Below, piece after piece: positions 52,584 through 62,322 of a stretch of 64,000 nucleotides of DNA (within the stretch, counting starts at the first letter, position 1; each line of letters starts with the position of its first letter). The translations under genes and the position numbers were made by a program. Source of the stretch: Streptomyces sp. LaPpAH-108 (GTDB taxonomy: Bacteria; Actinomycetota; Actinomycetes; Streptomycetales; Streptomycetaceae); assembly GCF_000373625.1 (NCBI RefSeq), contig NZ_KB891987.1:62001-126000 (forward strand). The letters are read 5' to 3'. The notes beneath the pieces are model-generated. The model worked only from the letters and a program-made list of their open reading frames with translations, did no database searches and had not been told where the DNA came from.

Positions 52584-53246
52584 ATGCGTACCTACCGCAG
52601 CCGTCTTGCCGTTTTCTCCGCCGTGACCACCGCCGCGCTCGCTCTCACGCTCACCGCGTGCGGGGGTGACGACACCGGCGCCGGGGCCGGGGCCAAGGAG
52701 TCCGGGGTGGCGGGGGCGTCCTCGCCCTCCGCTTCCGCTTCCGTCTCCGCCTCCCCGTCCGCCGTCGAGCAGAGTGGGGACAAGGAGCAGGGGAAGCAGG
52801 TCGTGGGCGGCACCGGCTCGGCCACCGCGCCCGCCTGCACCGCCAAGGGGCTGGGGATCAGTGCGGAGACGCAGGACGGGTCGCCGTACACCCACCTGGT
52901 GCTCACGGCGAAGAACACCTCGGGCCGTACCTGCCGTATGACCGGCTTTCCGGAGATCCGTTTTCTGGACAACGCCCGGGGCACGGTCCCGTCCGTGGCC
53001 AAGAGCAAGCCGGTCACGGCGGTCGTCCTGGAGCCCGGGGTCGCCGCCTACGCGGCCGTGCGTATCTCCGACGGCGGGCGCAAGGAGAGCACCGAGGCGG
53101 TGAAGGACTTCTCCGTGACGCTGCCCGGCGGTGCCGGTATGGCGATCGTGCGGGCCCCCGGTGCCGAGGGCATCGCCGTCGACCCGGCGCGGTGGGCCAC
53201 CGGCTACTGGACGCGGGAACTGCGCAACGGCGCCGACGAGTTCTGA
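52584..53246 (+). CDS. DUF4232-like secreted lipoprotein
   Basis: A 220-aa lipoprotein with lipobox LTAC after the signal sequence TTAALALTLTACGG, a Ser/Ala-rich linker of about 50 residues, and a beta-rich DUF4232 domain (ATAPACTAKGLGISAETQDG ... LTAKNTSGRTCRMTGFPEIRFLD). Three Cys remain in the mature domain (PACTAK and RTC), so one disulfide is likely. The ATG at 52584 is preferred over 52575 because GGGG at 52571-52574 is then at a normal distance. Function unknown. Confidence 0.85.
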   Translation: MRTYRSRLAVFSAVTTAALALTLTACGGDDTGAGAGAKESGVAGASSPSASASVSASPSAVEQSGDKEQGKQVVGGTGSATAPACTAKGLGISAETQDGSPYTHLVLTAKNTSGRTCRMTGFPEIRFLDNARGTVPSVAKSKPVTAVVLEPGVAAYAAVRISDGGRKESTEAVKDFSVTLPGGAGMAIVRAPGAEGIAVDPARWATGYWTRELRNGADEF

Positions 53247-53486
53247 TCCACCGGGGTCTCTCCGGCGCGGAAGCAGAACATCCCTCACGAAATCCCCGAG
53301 GCTGCACAGCCCCGGCTCCGGAACACCGCGCGATCCGCACAGCGCCGCCACAGCGGCCTCGTACGATCGCCAGCCGGACCGGTGGTGACGACAGGCCCCA
53401 GGACCGGCCGCCGGTGAACGCCTCGGTGTGCGAGGCGCGTATCTCATGCAGCAAGCAGTTCCCGCTGCACGCCCGAGGAGCCGCCC

Positions 53487-55451
53487 GTGACCGCCCCGTA
53501 CCCGCACGCCCCCGTCGTCTCCGGACCTCCGGTCTCGGCCCTGGACTACGACGGCCGTCCCGTCCTGGTGGAACCCGAGATCCGGCGGCTGGACGGAGCG
53601 GTACGGGAGGTCGCCGTACCGCCGTTCGCGCCGTCGGTGACCCACGGCTCGCTCGCGGACCTGCCGTTCGAGAACGCCGAGGCGGACCCCGGCGCGATCG
53701 TCATCAGCCGCCGGGGCGCGGACGGCGAGTGGGAGGACGTGACGGCCGCGCGGTTCGCCGCCGAGGTCCTCGCGGTGGCCAAGGGGCTGATCTCCGAGGG
53801 CCTGATGCCGGGCGACCGGATCGCGGTGATGGCCCGCACCCGCTACGAGTGGACGCTGCTGGACTTCGCGGCCTGGGCCGCGGGCCTGGTCACCGTGCCC
53901 GTCTACCCCACCTCCTCGGTCTACCAGACCAGTTGGATGCTCGGGGACTGCGGCGCCGTCGCCCTGATCACCGAGACCCGCGAGCAGGCCGCCGCGATGG
54001 CCCCCGAGCTGGACCGGCTGCCCGGGCTGCGGCACGTGTGGGTGATCGACGACGGGCACGTGGAGCTGCTGGCCGAGGTCGGCGACCGTACGGCGGACGG
54101 CGAAGTCGCCGTACGACGCGGCATGCTGGGCCCCGACACCCTCGCCACCCTGATCTACACCTCCGGCACCACCGGACGCCCCAAGGGCTGCGCCCTCTCG
54201 CACGGCAACTTCTTCGCCGAGGTCGACAACGCCATCGAACTCCTCCACCCGGTCTTCAAGGCGACGACCGGCGAGGAGGCGTCGGTGCTGCTGTTCCTGC
54301 CGATGTCCCACGTCTTCGGCCGCATGGTCGCCATCGCCTGCGTCCGCGCCCGGGTCCGCCTCGGCCACGCGCCCAGCCTCAAGCCCGAGCATCTGCTCCC
54401 GGACCTGGCCGCGTTCCGCCCGACCTGCCTGTTGACCATCCCGTACATGCTGGAGAAGGTCTACAACACCGCCCGCGCCAAGGCCGAGTCGGCCGGAAAG
54501 GCCGCCGCCTTCGACCGCGCCGCCGCCACCGCCGTCCGCTACGGCGAGGCCCTGGAGGCCCGCCGCAGCGGCACCGGAAGCGGCCCGGGCGCCTCTCTGA
54601 AGGCGAGCCGTTCCTTCTACGACCCGCTCGCCTACCGCAAGCTGCGCGCCGCCATGGGTGGCAAGGTCCGCTACGCCATCTGCGGCGGCTCCCCGCTCGG
54701 CCGCCGCCTGGCCGCGTTCTACGCCGGGGCCGGGATCGAGATCTTCGAGGGGTACGGCCTCACCGAGACCACCGGCGCCACCACGGTCACCCCGCCGCTC
54801 AAGCCCCGTATCGGCACGGTCGGCTGGCCGCTGCCCGGCACCCGGATCAGGATCGCGGCCGACGGCGAGATCCTGATCGCCGGGGACCATGTGCTGCGCG
54901 GCTACTGGGACATGAACGCGGGCGGCGTCGTCCCCGCCACCCGCGACGGCTGGCTGCCGACCGGCGATCTGGGCGAGCTGGACGACGACGGCTACCTCAC
55001 CATCACCGGGCGCAAGAAGGAGCTGCTGATCACGGCGGGCGGCAAGTCGGTCGCCCCGGCCCCGCTGGAGAACTGGCTGCGCCAGCACCCGCTGATCTCC
55101 CACTGCCTCCTCGTCGGCGACGGCCGCCCCTACATCGGCGCCCTGCTCACCCTGGACCCCGACGGCCTGGACCACTGGCGCCAGATGAACGGCAAACACC
55201 CCGTCCCCGCCGAACTCCTCCTGAACGACCCCCAGTTGGCAGCGGTCCTCCAGGACGCCGTCGACCAGGCCAACCAGCTCGTCTCCCGCCCCGAGTCCAT
55301 CCGCCGCTTCACCGTCCTCCCCACCGACTTCACCGAACGCGCGGGCCACCTCACCCCCTCGATGAAACTCCGCCGCGCCCGCATCCTGCGCGACTTCGCG
55401 GACGAGGTGGAGGGGCTGTACGCGGGGGCGGGGCGGGTCACGGGGCCGTAA
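53487..55451 (+). CDS. Long-chain fatty acid-CoA ligase (AMP-forming)
   Basis: A 654-aa adenylate-forming enzyme. AMP-binding core: LIYTSGTTGRPKGCALSHGN (A3-like), GYGLTETTGATTV (A5), GWLPTGDLGELDDDGYLTITGRKKELLITAGGKSVAP (A7-A9, usual GR-x-K-E-x-I-x-x-x-G-x-x-x-xP), and C-terminal HLTPSMKLRR with the catalytic Lys near residue 628. Similar to the FadD15-like ligases of actinobacteria. It forms acyl-AMP and then acyl-CoA from long-chain fatty acids. The 240 bases before it contain no gene. Confidence 0.93.
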   Translation: MTAPYPHAPVVSGPPVSALDYDGRPVLVEPEIRRLDGAVREVAVPPFAPSVTHGSLADLPFENAEADPGAIVISRRGADGEWEDVTAARFAAEVLAVAKGLISEGLMPGDRIAVMARTRYEWTLLDFAAWAAGLVTVPVYPTSSVYQTSWMLGDCGAVALITETREQAAAMAPELDRLPGLRHVWVIDDGHVELLAEVGDRTADGEVAVRRGMLGPDTLATLIYTSGTTGRPKGCALSHGNFFAEVDNAIELLHPVFKATTGEEASVLLFLPMSHVFGRMVAIACVRARVRLGHAPSLKPEHLLPDLAAFRPTCLLTIPYMLEKVYNTARAKAESAGKAAAFDRAAATAVRYGEALEARRSGTGSGPGASLKASRSFYDPLAYRKLRAAMGGKVRYAICGGSPLGRRLAAFYAGAGIEIFEGYGLTETTGATTVTPPLKPRIGTVGWPLPGTRIRIAADGEILIAGDHVLRGYWDMNAGGVVPATRDGWLPTGDLGELDDDGYLTITGRKKELLITAGGKSVAPAPLENWLRQHPLISHCLLVGDGRPYIGALLTLDPDGLDHWRQMNGKHPVPAELLLNDPQLAAVLQDAVDQANQLVSRPESIRRFTVLPTDFTERAGHLTPSMKLRRARILRDFADEVEGLYAGAGRVTGP

Positions 55452-55524
55452 GAGGGGTCAGCCCGGGCCGTGGACCACGGCACCGGGCCGCAGCCCCGCA
55501 GCCCCGCCCCGCTCACCGCCCCGG

Positions 55525-56181
55525 TCACCGCGCCCTGGCGAACAGGAACGCCTGGGCCACCGCCTCCCCCAGGCTCTCGTCGGGTTCACGGACCGTGCGG
55601 GAGACGAGGGCGAATCCGGCGTCGCCGAGCAGCGCCGCCATGTGCGCGGGGTCGCGGCGCAGGAAGTCGAGGGTGACGGGGTGGCCCCAGGGCTGCTCGT
55701 GGCGGCGCGGGCGGTCACCGGCCTGGAAGGCGAGCAGGAGGTGGCCGCCCGGGGCCAGGACCCGGCGGTACTCGCGAAGCAGCTCGGGGAGCCGGTCCGC
55801 CGGGGTGTGGATGCTGGAGTACCAGGAGACGACCCCCGCCAGCGCGCCGTCCGGGAGGGGAAGCTCCAGCATGGAGCCCTGTTCGAAGCGCAGCCCCGGG
55901 TGCTCGCGGCGGGCGATCTCCACCATGGCGGGGGAGAGGTCGAGCCCGTACACGTCGAGCCCGAGGGCGGCGAGGAGGGCGGTCACCTCTCCGGGGCCGC
56001 AGCCGAGGTCGGCCACCGGCCGCCCGGGCCCCACCAGCTCGGCGTACGCGCGCAGCAGCGCCCGGTCGAGCGGCCGGCCGGCGTAGGAGTCCCGGAACGT
56101 CGCGGCGTAGTCCTCGGCGATCGCGTCGTAGAACGTGCGGGTGGCGGTGAGGAAGCCGGGGGCGCCGGGGGAGTCGGTCAT
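55525..56181 (-). CDS. Class I SAM-dependent methyltransferase
   Basis: A 218-aa methyltransferase of the UbiE/COQ5-like type: motif I PVADLGCGPGEVTALLAALG, then LDLSPAMVEIARREHPG (post I), FEQGSMLELPLPDGALAGVVSWYS (motif II region) and REYRRVLAPGGHLLLAFQ (motif III). Full length; substrate unknown. It faces left, convergent with the acyl-CoA ligase, 73 bases apart. Confidence 0.9.
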   Translation of the reverse strand: MTDSPGAPGFLTATRTFYDAIAEDYAATFRDSYAGRPLDRALLRAYAELVGPGRPVADLGCGPGEVTALLAALGLDVYGLDLSPAMVEIARREHPGLRFEQGSMLELPLPDGALAGVVSWYSSIHTPADRLPELLREYRRVLAPGGHLLLAFQAGDRPRRHEQPWGHPVTLDFLRRDPAHMAALLGDAGFALVSRTVREPDESLGEAVAQAFLFARAR

Positions 56182-56491
56182 GCGGACGGACCCTACGGGG
56201 TGAACGCGGCGCGCCGAGGGGGCGGCGGAGGGGATTCGGCCACGGACGCGGCACGCCCGGAATCCCGGCCGATTCCCCCGGCTGCACGCGTCCGAAGGAG
56301 TGAGGGGCGCTCCAGGGAGGGCGGGGCGGAATCCGCGCGCGCAATCCGTGCGCCGGGCGCGCCCGGCGAATGCGGCGGGCCGGAATTCACCGGGAATTCA
56401 TGCGGGCGCCCCCGGGAAAGGCAGGAGCCCCGTTGCCGGAAGGCACGGGGCTCCTTGGGTACTGCACTCAGGTTCTGCGATCAGGCAGTGA
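56182..56491. other. Gene-free region between methyltransferase and cold-shock gene
   Basis: About 310 bases. The left part (56182-56400) has high GC with runs of GCGCC and no coding signature on either strand; it should hold the promoter of the methyltransferase. The right part holds the terminator of the cold-shock gene (56423-56455). Nothing else seen. Confidence 0.5.
56423..56455 (-). terminator. Terminator hairpin of the cold-shock gene
   Basis: AGGAGCCCCGTTGCC (56423-56437) pairs with GGCACGGGGCTCCT (56442-56455), 14 pairs with one bulged T and a 4-base GGAA loop. It lies 36 bases downstream of the cold-shock stop, read leftwards. Confidence 0.8.
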
Positions 56492-56695
56492 TCAGACGGG
56501 GGAGACGTTCTCCGCCTGCGGGCCCTTCGGGCCCTGCGTCACGTCGAAGGTCACCTGCTGGTTCTCCTCGAGCGAACGGAAACCGTTGGCGTTGATCGCG
56601 GAGTAGTGAACGAAGACGTCGGGGCCGCCGCCCTCCTGGGCGATGAAGCCAAAGCCCTTTTCGGCGTTGAACCACTTCACGGTTCCGGTAGCCAT
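56492..56695 (-). CDS. Cold-shock protein (CspA family)
   Basis: A 67-aa single OB-fold protein. RNP1-like [11 protein letters not shown] and RNP2-like DVFVHYSAI are both present, with the opening [15 protein letters not shown] and ending PQAENVSPV. It binds single-stranded RNA/DNA and melts secondary structure. A perfect ribosome binding site (AGGAGGG, 56698-56704 on the opposite strand) lies just before the ATG. It is monocistronic, with a long leader of about 150 bases. Confidence 0.97.
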   Translation of the reverse strand: MATGTVKWFNAEKGFGFIAQEGGGPDVFVHYSAINANGFRSLEENQQVTFDVTQGPKGPQAENVSPV

Positions 56696-57830
<1,135 letters not shown>

Positions 57831-57905
57831 TCACTACGCTGCGGGCGGTAGGCGTACCGGACCCACGGGGGGCCAGGGGGCGCCTGCGGGGGAGGGGTGG
57901 ACGCC

Positions 57906-59570
57906 ATGCAGCCGCTCGAAGCGGACGAACCGGCCGCCGTCGGGCCCTACCGGCTGCTCGGCCGGCTCGGCTCCGGCGGCATGGGCCGGGTCTACCTCGG
58001 CCGCAGCGCGGGCGGCCGTACGGTCGCCGTCAAGATCGTCCACCCGCACTTCGCGCTGGACGAGGAGTTCCGCGCCCGATTCCGCCGCGAGGTCGCCGCC
58101 GCGCGCCGGGTCGGCGGCGCCTGGACGGCCCCGGTCCTGGACGCCGACCCCGACGCGCCGGTGCCCTGGGTGGCGACGGCCTACGCGGCGGGCCCGTCGC
58201 TGGCCGCCGCTGTCACCGAGCGCGGCCCGCTGCCGGAGCCGACGGTACGGGCGCTGGGGGCGGGCCTCGCGGAGGCGCTGGCCGCCGTCCACGCCCTCGA
58301 CCTGGTCCACCGTGACGTCAAGCCGTCCAACATCCTCCTGACGATCGACGGCCCCCTCCTCATCGACTTCGGCATCGCCCGCGCCACCGACGGCACCGCC
58401 TCCCTCACCTCCACCGGCGTCTCCATCGGCTCGCCCGGCTACATGGCCCCCGAGCAGATCCTCGGCACCCCGGTCACCGGAGCGGCCGACGTCTTCTCCC
58501 TCGGCGCGGTCCTCGCCTACGCGGCGACCGGCACGGCCCCTTTCGCCAGCGACTCCGCGGCGGCGCTGCTGTACAAGGTCGTCCACGAGGAGCCCGAACT
58601 CGACGGCCTGAGCGGCGACTTGCGGGAGCTGGTGGCCGCCTGCCTGGCCAAGGACCCGGCGTCCCGCCCCACCCCCGCCGAGCTGTCCCGCCGTCTGGCC
58701 CCCGAGGGCGCGGCCCCGCTGATGGCCTCCGGCTGGCTCCCGGCCCCCCTGCTGGAACAGGTGAGCCGCAGCGCGGTCGGCCTGCTGAACCTGGAGGGGA
58801 CGCCCGAACGGCCGTCGGGACCGGTGCCGTTCACGAACCCGGCCGTGGAGCCCGCCGAACAGACCGTCGGAGCGGGGGAGTTCGGCCCGGCACCGGTGAT
58901 GCGCGCGCCCGGCGCGGAGCAGGCCCCGGCCGACACTCCGCCCCCACCCAGTGCGCCCCCGGACCCGCCCGGACGGCTCACCCTCAGTGTCGCCGCCGCC
59001 TCCACGCCAGGGGAGTCCGGCCGGGGGCGCCGGGTGAGCTGCACGGTCGCGGTGGCCGTCGCCGCCGCGCTGGTCGGTGTCACGGTGGGTCTGGGGTGGC
59101 TGCTGGGCCCCTGGGGCGGTGACGGCGGCCACGACACGGCGGGCGGGAAACCAACCTCTTCCGACGGCAGCGCGGCCGAACCCTCGAAGTCCCCGTCCCC
59201 CGGTCCGACCGGAAGCGGGGCCGTACCGGACCGCTACCTCGGCACCTGGGAGGGCGAGGCCACCGGTCTGGGCGGGACGCTTCCCATGGGAACCTTCCGG
59301 CTCACCGTCCATCAGGCGGCCGTGGGAAAGGAGTTGGGGCGGATGCGGCAGACGGACCAGCTGGGCGCGGTCTGCGTGGACGTGCTCACGCTGAAGCAGG
59401 TGACGAAGAGCAAGCTCGTGCTCACGTCGACCGGCGCCGACGACAACCACGCGGGCTGCAACCCCGCCCCGCACCCGGTGGAGTTGACCCCGACCGGCGA
59501 CAAACTGACGTACACGTCGGACAGTTCGGCGGAGGGCAACCCCGTGGCCCGGCTGTCGAGGGCGGACTGA
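57906..59570 (+). CDS. Transmembrane serine/threonine protein kinase
   Basis: A 554-aa PknB-like kinase: Gly loop LGSGGMGRVYLGRS, catalytic Lys in VAVKIVHPH, HRDVKPSNILL (about residues 134-144), DFGIAR, and the APE motif in YMAPEQILG. After a Pro-rich linker a single membrane helix (VAVAVAAALVGVTVGLGWLL, about 379-400) leads to an external domain of about 150 residues with one predicted disulfide pair (AVCVD, AGCNP). GGAGGGG upstream favours the ATG at 57906 over the GTG at 57897. Its stop overlaps the start of the peptidase gene. Confidence 0.92.
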   Translation: MQPLEADEPAAVGPYRLLGRLGSGGMGRVYLGRSAGGRTVAVKIVHPHFALDEEFRARFRREVAAARRVGGAWTAPVLDADPDAPVPWVATAYAAGPSLAAAVTERGPLPEPTVRALGAGLAEALAAVHALDLVHRDVKPSNILLTIDGPLLIDFGIARATDGTASLTSTGVSIGSPGYMAPEQILGTPVTGAADVFSLGAVLAYAATGTAPFASDSAAALLYKVVHEEPELDGLSGDLRELVAACLAKDPASRPTPAELSRRLAPEGAAPLMASGWLPAPLLEQVSRSAVGLLNLEGTPERPSGPVPFTNPAVEPAEQTVGAGEFGPAPVMRAPGAEQAPADTPPPPSAPPDPPGRLTLSVAAASTPGESGRGRRVSCTVAVAVAAALVGVTVGLGWLLGPWGGDGGHDTAGGKPTSSDGSAAEPSKSPSPGPTGSGAVPDRYLGTWEGEATGLGGTLPMGTFRLTVHQAAVGKELGRMRQTDQLGAVCVDVLTLKQVTKSKLVLTSTGADDNHAGCNPAPHPVELTPTGDKLTYTSDSSAEGNPVARLSRAD

Positions 59571-60289
59571 TGACGGACGACCTGCTCCCGGTGGCCGTGG
59601 CCGCCCTCTGGGGTGCGGGCGCGGGCGCGCTCCTGCCCCGGGCCGCCTACCGCTTCACCGTCCCCGAGGGCGAACCCTGGCGCTCCCGCTGCCCCGACGG
59701 CCACGCGCTCCGGGGCTGGCTGGGCCCGCGCCCCTGCGCGCGCTGCACGACGGCCGTGCCCGCGCGGCTCTCCCTGCTCACGGCGGCGGTCTGCGCGCTC
59801 CTGGCCCTGGCCACCGGCGCCCGCCCCGAAGTGGCCGTCTGGCTCCTGCTTGCCCCCGCGGCCGTGCTCCTCGCGGCGGTGGACCTCCGGGTGCGCCGCC
59901 TCCCCGACCCGCTGACCCTCCCCCTGGCGGCGGTCACCCTCACCCTCCTGGCCCTGGCCGCGCTGGTCCCGGAACACGCGGGCCACTGGCTCACCGCCCT
60001 CTACGGCGCCTTGGCCCTCGGCACCGGCTACCTCCTGCTGCACCTCCTCAACCCCTCCGGCATGGGCTTCGGCGACGTCAAGCTGGCCCCGGCCCTCGGC
60101 GCCGCCCTCGGCTGGTACGGCTGGCCCACCCTGATGCTCGGCACCCTCGCCGCCTTCGCCTCCGGCGCCCTCTACGGCCTCACCCTGGTCGTTCTGCGCC
60201 GAGCCGACCGCAAGTCCACGATCCCCTTCGGCCCCTTCCTCCTGACCGGCACGTTCCTGGGCCTGCTGGCGGGGGCGTACAGCGCCTGA
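59570..60289 (+). CDS. Prepilin peptidase / type IV leader peptidase (A24)
   Basis: A 239-aa polytopic membrane protein with the two catalytic Asp: one in AAVDLRVRRLPD (first D) and one in GMGFGDVKLAP. Seven or so hydrophobic helices. The cytoplasmic loop retains four Cys/His-type residues (SRCPDGHALRGW ... CARC), an abbreviated version of the zinc-binding CxxC pairs. No pilin gene lies nearby. It is coupled to the kinase gene by TGATG. Confidence 0.88.
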   Translation: MTDDLLPVAVAALWGAGAGALLPRAAYRFTVPEGEPWRSRCPDGHALRGWLGPRPCARCTTAVPARLSLLTAAVCALLALATGARPEVAVWLLLAPAAVLLAAVDLRVRRLPDPLTLPLAAVTLTLLALAALVPEHAGHWLTALYGALALGTGYLLLHLLNPSGMGFGDVKLAPALGAALGWYGWPTLMLGTLAAFASGALYGLTLVVLRRADRKSTIPFGPFLLTGTFLGLLAGAYSA

Positions 60290-60360
60290 AGTCGGTCAAG
60301 ACCCACAGCTGGCGTAGGCTGGCGTGGTCTGTCCACAACCCTTGACGAAAGGGACGCCCG

Positions 60361-61575
60361 GTGACCGAGAAGGCCGAACTCGCTTCTTTGGATGTCGCAG
60401 CCGTGCTGGACCGAGCGGCAGCGGGCGGACGCATCACGCCCGAGGAAGCGCTCGTCCTGTACCGCGACGCCCCCCTGCACGCGCTGGGCGCCGCCGCCGA
60501 CGCCGTACGCCGCCGCAAGTACGCGGGCATCGAGCACATCGCGACGTACATCATCGAGCGGAACATCAACTACACGAACGTGTGCGTCACGGCGTGCAAG
60601 TTCTGCGCGTTCTACGCGGCCCCGAAGGACACCAAGAAGGGCTGGACGCGCGACCTCGACGACATCCTGCGCCGCTGCGCGGAGACGGTCGAGCTGGGCG
60701 GCACCCAGATCATGTTCCAGGGCGGCCACCACCCGGACTACGGCGTCGAGTACTACGAGTCGCACTTCAAGGCCATCAAGGACGCGTTCCCGCAGCTGGT
60801 CATCCACTCCCTCGGCGCGTCCGAGGTCGAGCACATGGCCCGTATCTCCAAGGTGTCGGTCGAGGAGGCCATCACCCGTATCCACGAGGCGGGTCTCGAC
60901 TCCTTCGCGGGCGCCGGTGCCGAACTCCTCCCCGCCCGCCCCCGCAAGGCCATCGCCCCGCTCAAGGAGAGCGGCGAGCGCTGGCTGGAGATCATGGAGA
61001 CCGCCCACAAGCTGGGTGTGGAGTCCACCTCCACCATGCTGATGGGCACCGGCGAGACCAACGCCGAGCGCATCGAGCACCTGCGCATGATCCGGGACGT
61101 GCAGGACCGTACGGGCGGCTTCCGCGCCTTCATCCCGTACACCTACCAGCCGGAGAACAACCACCTGAAGGGCCGCACCCAGGCGACGCTCTTCGAGTAC
61201 CTGCGGATGATCGCCATCGCCCGCCTCTTCCTGGACAACGTCCAGCACATCCAGGGCTCGTGGCTGACCACCGGCAAGGAGGTCGGCCAGCTGTCCCTGC
61301 ACTACGGCGCGGACGACCTCGGCTCGATCATGCTGGAGGAGAACGTGGTCTCCTCGGCCGGTGCCAAGCACCGCTCCAACCGCCTGGAGATCATCGACCT
61401 GATCCGCAAGGCGGGCCGCACCCCCGCGCAGCGCGCCACTACGTACGAGCACCTGGTCGTCCACGACGACCCGGCGAACGACCCGGTGGACGACCGCGTG
61501 GTCTCGCACATCTCGTCGACGGCGATCGAGGGCGGCACCGCCCACCCGGAACTGAAGCTGATCGCCTCCAACTAG
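60361..61575 (+). CDS. mqnC: Cyclic dehypoxanthine futalosine synthase (MqnC), radical SAM
   Basis: A 404-aa radical SAM enzyme with the cluster motif CVTACKFCAFY (CxxxCxxC) near residues 78-88, IMFQGGHHPDYGVEYYE, and LDSFAGAGAELLPARPRKAI. It closes the carbocyclic ring of dehypoxanthine futalosine. GTG start with GAAAGGG upstream. Its TAG stop is formed by the left arm of the inverted-repeat element at 61572-61650. Confidence 0.95.
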   Translation: MTEKAELASLDVAAVLDRAAAGGRITPEEALVLYRDAPLHALGAAADAVRRRKYAGIEHIATYIIERNINYTNVCVTACKFCAFYAAPKDTKKGWTRDLDDILRRCAETVELGGTQIMFQGGHHPDYGVEYYESHFKAIKDAFPQLVIHSLGASEVEHMARISKVSVEEAITRIHEAGLDSFAGAGAELLPARPRKAIAPLKESGERWLEIMETAHKLGVESTSTMLMGTGETNAERIEHLRMIRDVQDRTGGFRAFIPYTYQPENNHLKGRTQATLFEYLRMIAIARLFLDNVQHIQGSWLTTGKEVGQLSLHYGADDLGSIMLEENVVSSAGAKHRSNRLEIIDLIRKAGRTPAQRATTYEHLVVHDDPANDPVDDRVVSHISSTAIEGGTAHPELKLIASN

Positions 61576-61650
61576 GGTCTTTCGGTTGGATCAGGCTGGA
61601 TCAGGCACCAGACCCCGCGAGCCCGGCCTGATCCAACCGAGAGGCCCTAG
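61572..61650. repeat. 79-base inverted-repeat element after mqnC
   Basis: The left arm (61574-61596, AGGGTCTTTCGG ... ATCAGGC) and right arm (61626-61648) are inverted copies matching at 21 of 23 positions, bounded on both sides by CTAG. The 29-base centre includes a second TGGATCAGGC. It supplies the mqnC stop and ends 7 bases before the next ATG. It can act as a terminator. The form, with fixed ends and a conserved-looking centre, suggests a small non-autonomous mobile element or intergenic repeat. Confidence 0.7.
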
Positions 61651-61657
61651 GCGCACG

Positions 61658-62257
61658 ATGCTGACACTTCACGTCGCTGAGCACACCCCCGAGGCGGCGA
61701 TCCTCATCGACGGCCCGACCGTCGTGGCCGTGGCCCCGTACGAGCGGCTGGCCGCCGCCGCACCCCAGGCCCGGGTGCGGCGCTGGCCCGGCATCCTGAC
61801 CCCGGGCCTGCTGAATCCGTACGCCCCGGAACTCCTGGAGTCCACCTACCATCCGGACCCCCGCGAGGCGGCCGAGCTGGGCACCGAGCCCATCACCGGA
61901 GAACGCGCCCGGCAGCTCTTCCGCACCGACCCCGCCCGCCTCGGCGCCAGCGCCCGCCGAGGCGTCCAACGCCTGCTGGCCCACGGCACGGTGGCGGTGG
62001 CCGGGGAACTCCGCTCCCGGGCCGCGACCGACGCGGTGCGCCGGGCCGGGCTCGCGGTGGGCAGGCGGCCGGACCGGCTGCCGGGTCCTGCGGCGCTGTC
62101 CCCGACCCCGCTGATCCTGCTGCCCGCGCCCGCGCCGGGCGGACCCGCCCGGTTCGCGGTGTTCGACGTCGCGGACCGTGCCGACCTGGTCCGGCGCGGC
62201 GCGGGGACCTGCGTGGCGACCGTGATCGGCGGCCGTCTGGTGTACCGGGCCCGCTGA
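61658..62257 (+). CDS. Imidazolonepropionase-like protein lacking the catalytic barrel
   Basis: A 199-aa protein resembling the ends of amidohydrolases: an N-terminal strand set (AEHTPEAAILIDGPTVVAVAPYERLA), the WPGILTPGLLNPYAPELLE segment in place of the usual PGFVDxHxH metal motif, and the C-terminal RRGAGTCVATVIGGRLVYRAR. The metal-binding His pairs are missing, and the length is about half of the family norm, so it is probably not a hydrolase of the usual kind. It lies downstream of mqnC, a location that may be conserved. ATG at 61658. Confidence 0.65.
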   Translation: MLTLHVAEHTPEAAILIDGPTVVAVAPYERLAAAAPQARVRRWPGILTPGLLNPYAPELLESTYHPDPREAAELGTEPITGERARQLFRTDPARLGASARRGVQRLLAHGTVAVAGELRSRAATDAVRRAGLAVGRRPDRLPGPAALSPTPLILLPAPAPGGPARFAVFDVADRADLVRRGAGTCVATVIGGRLVYRAR

Positions 62258-62322
62258 CCGGGCCCGCTGACCGGGCGCGCTGGCCGGGGCGGCGACCACG
62301 GCGGCCCCTTTCGGGGGCCGGA

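Noticed and set aside
61658..62257. Annotation as functional imidazolonepropionase (hutI).
   Set aside because: The protein is about half the normal length, lacks the metal-binding histidines, and no other histidine-degradation gene is nearby.
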